A stretch of DNA of 64,000 bases, taken from NCBI RefSeq assembly GCF_012849215.1, contig NZ_CP051682.1, forward strand, positions 744,001 to 808,000. The letters are read 5' to 3'. Of the stretch, positions 61,820-64,000 are shown piece after piece. Positions within the stretch are counted from its first letter, which is position 1, and every line of letters begins with the position of its first letter. The notes under the pieces are model-generated. The model had not been told where the DNA came from. It saw only the letters and a list, made by a program, of their open reading frames with translations, and did not search any database. The position numbers were made by a program, and so were the translations under genes. This DNA comes from Mucilaginibacter robiniae (GTDB lineage: Bacteria > Bacteroidota > Bacteroidia > Sphingobacteriales > Sphingobacteriaceae).

Positions 61820-63142
61820 TTAATTAGGCGCACGCAATGATTCTTTAAACCACAACAATTGGAACATAAAATAATCAAAGTTCATTTCGTGTGCTTTATC
61901 TGGAGCTACACGATATTCCTTTTGTACATTCTTAGCAATTTTGTTATACATACCAAAGCTGCATCGTGGCGGACAAAACTCGTCCAGTAAACCCACGCCC
62001 ATCAGGATAGGACAATTAACCTGGCTAATAAAATTTTGCGGATCATAATAGTCCCAAATATCAAAAAAACGTTTCGGTGTAAAACCACGATGCTGTTTTA
62101 GATAATCCTGAAAATGGTTCATGGGCCATGTGGTGGTAGGGAATGAGGTACCGATAGCATAAGCATCATGTATGTCGGCATATAATGGCAATTCGACCGT
62201 ACAAGCCGTTACCCGTTTATCTAATGCAGCTACTATAATGGCCAGCGTAGCCCCCTGACTTCCTCCATAGGCACATACCCGGCTGGTGTTCAAATTCAAA
62301 TCGGCATGCGACAGGATAAAATCCAGTCCACGCAAACAGTCCATATACACGCCATGATAAATGTAACTTTCCCGGCTTTCAATACCTGTTACATTATAAC
62401 GATCGGTTGCTGGAGCCACCATATCACGGCTCATACCATTACCGCGCACATCTAATGCAAACACGGCAAAATCCGGCTTATCAATTTCAGGTTTCATGGC
62501 TACATTGTAGCCAGGCAACTTATAAATCACTGGCCAATTTTTGCCTTGTGTGGGCACTGTAAGCCATCCACGTATTTTTACATTATTCCAAGAACGCATT
62601 TCTACTTTATACACCTTTACATCGCGGGTAGATTGCTGCGTATCTTCTGTTACATGATAATCCGGATTGATTTTAGCTAATTGCTCTTTTGATTTACTCC
62701 AAAACTGGTTAAAATCAGTCGGCTTGTGCAACTCAGTGGTTATTTTTTCCGGACTAATCGCTACTACTCTTCTTATCGTATCATCATAATCGGTTAAGTT
62801 CAACCTAAAGTTTACGCGATAAATACCTGCACTTTGGTGCGGAATATGAACGCTATAGGTGTGTGAACCCTTTTTACTTAAGCTGATATTGGTGGTACTG
62901 GTCCAAACCTTTTTCCAATCGTCTGTAAGCAGCTCAGTTGTTAAGGCACCATCCTGGCGAGTTTTATAAGTGCTTTTTACCGCCAGCTTGTAGGTAATGC
63001 TACTATTATCATCAAACACTGCATTTTTGTGGCCTGGTTTGGGAGTAATAAACATTTCTTCATCGCTACTATCCTGTGCGTAAGCTAAGCCTATGCTACT
63101 TACCAGAAACAGGTTAATCAATATCGTTTTAATTTTAAGCAT
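61820..63142 (-). CDS. Acetylxylan esterase-like hydrolase (AXE1 type), copy 2
   Basis: A 440-residue exported protein (signal peptide MLKIKTILINLFLVSSIGLAYAQ) with the same two-domain plan as copy 1: N-terminal sandwich (KPGHKNAVFDDNSSITYKLAV) and AXE1 hydrolase with nucleophile in YGGSQGATLA, acid in GLLDEFCPP and His in DKAHEMNF. Shared segments such as YDDTIRRVVAISPEKI and GWLTVP show common descent. It lies 29 bases after the barrel gene at the right edge and 158 bases before copy 1. Confidence 0.88.
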   Translation of the reverse strand: MLKIKTILINLFLVSSIGLAYAQDSSDEEMFITPKPGHKNAVFDDNSSITYKLAVKSTYKTRQDGALTTELLTDDWKKVWTSTTNISLSKKGSHTYSVHIPHQSAGIYRVNFRLNLTDYDDTIRRVVAISPEKITTELHKPTDFNQFWSKSKEQLAKINPDYHVTEDTQQSTRDVKVYKVEMRSWNNVKIRGWLTVPTQGKNWPVIYKLPGYNVAMKPEIDKPDFAVFALDVRGNGMSRDMVAPATDRYNVTGIESRESYIYHGVYMDCLRGLDFILSHADLNLNTSRVCAYGGSQGATLAIIVAALDKRVTACTVELPLYADIHDAYAIGTSFPTTTWPMNHFQDYLKQHRGFTPKRFFDIWDYYDPQNFISQVNCPILMGVGLLDEFCPPRCSFGMYNKIAKNVQKEYRVAPDKAHEMNFDYFMFQLLWFKESLRAPN

Positions 63143-63171
63143 GTTGATGTGACTGCTGCAAAAGCCTAATT

Positions 63172-64000
63172 TTAATATTTGAAAATTACTGACAAGGCTC
63201 CACCATATCCTACAGGAGCATTACGCCCAATAATGTTGTAAAAACCGCCAGCAAAAACCGAAAGCTTGTTGGTAAACTTGTAACCGTAGTTAATAGAACC
63301 CTTGATGTAGTACCCATCATAAACCAAGTTGGGGTTAACTGAAATTAAATCACGGTTGCTACTGAAGGAATAAATACCTGACACATCTAAGCTTAATTGA
63401 TTTTTTTTGCGTGCATCTAATGCAGAACCTATACTAGCCAGAAATATGCCTTGGTTAGGTCCTTTAGCATCCAGATAGCGCCTAAAACCGCCTTCCAGGT
63501 TGAAGTAAGATGGGCCGGCCAGTACACCACAATACATCAGCTTAATATCGCCTCCTAATACGCCATAACCTAGAGTATTGTTGGTTTTAGCTACGGTGTA
63601 TAAGGGAATAATGCCCGTACCTTGTACAGATAAAAATCTTTTATAACTAAACTGAGCCAAGTTGTAACTCAAGCCTATTGATAAGTCACCTAAGCCCGAT
63701 GGGGTAGATTGCTTTTCGCCAGCATAAGTACTATGTTGTACTGATATGGGTAAGCTCACGTATAAATCAGTACGGCGGCCTAAGCCAATGCCTCCGTACA
63801 ATCCTAATGATACAGCTGTAAAATTGGTACCTGATGGAGCTATTATTTTGTTACCCTGCTTATCCCAATAGTTTTTGGAAGAATAAAGCATGAACGATGG
63901 GGTGAACACATGCCGGTATTTACCAATAGGCCAGCCAGCATACACCTCTGTAGGTATATAAAGCAGTAATAAGGCAACAACAAACAGGTAAAGTCTCTTC
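63172..64000 (-). CDS. Outer membrane protein paired with esterase gene (copy 2), 5' end outside window
   Basis: The C-terminal 276 or so codons lie in the window; the open frame continues to the last base, where KRLYLFVVALLLLYIPTEVYAG forms a signal peptide, so only the start codon and perhaps a few residues are missing. The frame beginning at 63945 is therefore a truncated call. It is a beta-barrel-type protein similar to 59401-60252 (GWP after the signal, similar loops and SVIFKY/SLIYH ends). Function unknown; likely co-transcribed with the esterase downstream. Confidence 0.75.
   Translation of the reverse strand, partial: KRLYLFVVALLLLYIPTEVYAGWPIGKYRHVFTPSFMLYSSKNYWDKQGNKIIAPSGTNFTAVSLGLYGGIGLGRRTDLYVSLPISVQHSTYAGEKQSTPSGLGDLSIGLSYNLAQFSYKRFLSVQGTGIIPLYTVAKTNNTLGYGVLGGDIKLMYCGVLAGPSYFNLEGGFRRYLDAKGPNQGIFLASIGSALDARKKNQLSLDVSGIYSFSSNRDLISVNPNLVYDGYYIKGSINYGYKFTNKLSVFAGGFYNIIGRNAPVGYGGALSVIFKY

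Noticed and set aside
1..64000. tRNA, rRNA, CRISPR, insertion sequence or prophage
   Set aside because: No cloverleaf-like sequence, regular spaced repeats, transposase, integrase or phage structural gene was recognised on either strand by eye; a tRNAscan or covariance search could not be run.

Overview
The window looks like chromosomal DNA of a member of the Bacteroidota, most likely Sphingobacteriaceae (Mucilaginibacter- or Pedobacter-like). This rests on protein family types (DUF3822 next to rsmD, TIG/NHL lipoproteins with a Cys-Lys-Lys start, TPM and LemA proteins, M13 peptidase lipoprotein, AXE1 esterases), on Bacteroidota-type promoters (TTG, about 20 bases, TAnnTTTG), weak Shine-Dalgarno use and moderate A+T richness. 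I saw no tRNA, rRNA, CRISPR array, transposase, integrase or phage gene. Most of the window is ordinary core or housekeeping sequence with small operons.

Layout. 1-8.4 kb: OsmC-like peroxidase and old-yellow-enzyme reductase, dienelactone hydrolase, a cation/proton antiporter with a non-ATG start, a DUF481-like outer membrane protein, a dehalogenase, a GT39 mannosyltransferase-like membrane protein, then an AraC-type regulator carrying a heavy-metal-associated (HMA)-like domain beside an HMA-membrane protein. 8.4-14.1 kb: the most accessory-looking part, with hairpin-rich intergenic DNA, a dispersed repeat in four places, and three lipoprotein genes (two paralogous TIG/NHL proteins around a third) that share a promoter layout; two of the promoters carry the same CCCCCAATTTGGGGG-type palindrome. 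14.1-21.5 kb: outer membrane protein with a second GT39, lemA with two TPM-domain genes, a Nudix hydrolase and a surface-antigen-like barrel.

21.5-31.8 kb: dnaA, an IscA/ErpA-type Fe-S protein, a lipase, and a nucleotide-sugar block (rfbB, galE, UDP-glucuronate decarboxylase, ugd) followed by waaA. These supply dTDP-4-keto-6-deoxyglucose, UDP-galactose, UDP-glucuronate and UDP-xylose for cell-surface polysaccharide. The decarboxylase and ugd are visibly richer in G+C than their neighbours. 31.8-41 kb: HAD hydrolase, DinB protein, GH26 mannanase, PQQ-type sugar dehydrogenase, two convergent L,D-transpeptidases, ferritin with a perfect 12-bp inverted repeat upstream, and an AcuI-type reductase.

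41-51.7 kb: clpB; an orphan membrane histidine kinase flanked by two tiny, previously unlisted membrane peptides that share a motif at identical spacing; a RecD-like helicase; DUF3822-rsmD; an HPP/DUF1622 pair; GH16 glucanase; and a metallo-beta-lactamase-fold hydrolase whose membrane-anchoring tail is out of frame. 51.7-64 kb: FtsX-type ABC permease, a PadR regulator with a membrane partner, an M13 peptidase lipoprotein, a YkuK-like RNase H fold protein, an SRPBCC protein, and a mirrored four-gene set (barrel, acetylxylan-esterase-like, acetylxylan-esterase-like, barrel) that runs off the right edge.

I found no clear large undescribed system. The best candidates for something new are the peptide pair around the histidine kinase, the ferritin operator-like repeat, the shared lipoprotein promoter palindrome with its dispersed repeats, and the mirrored esterase/barrel set.
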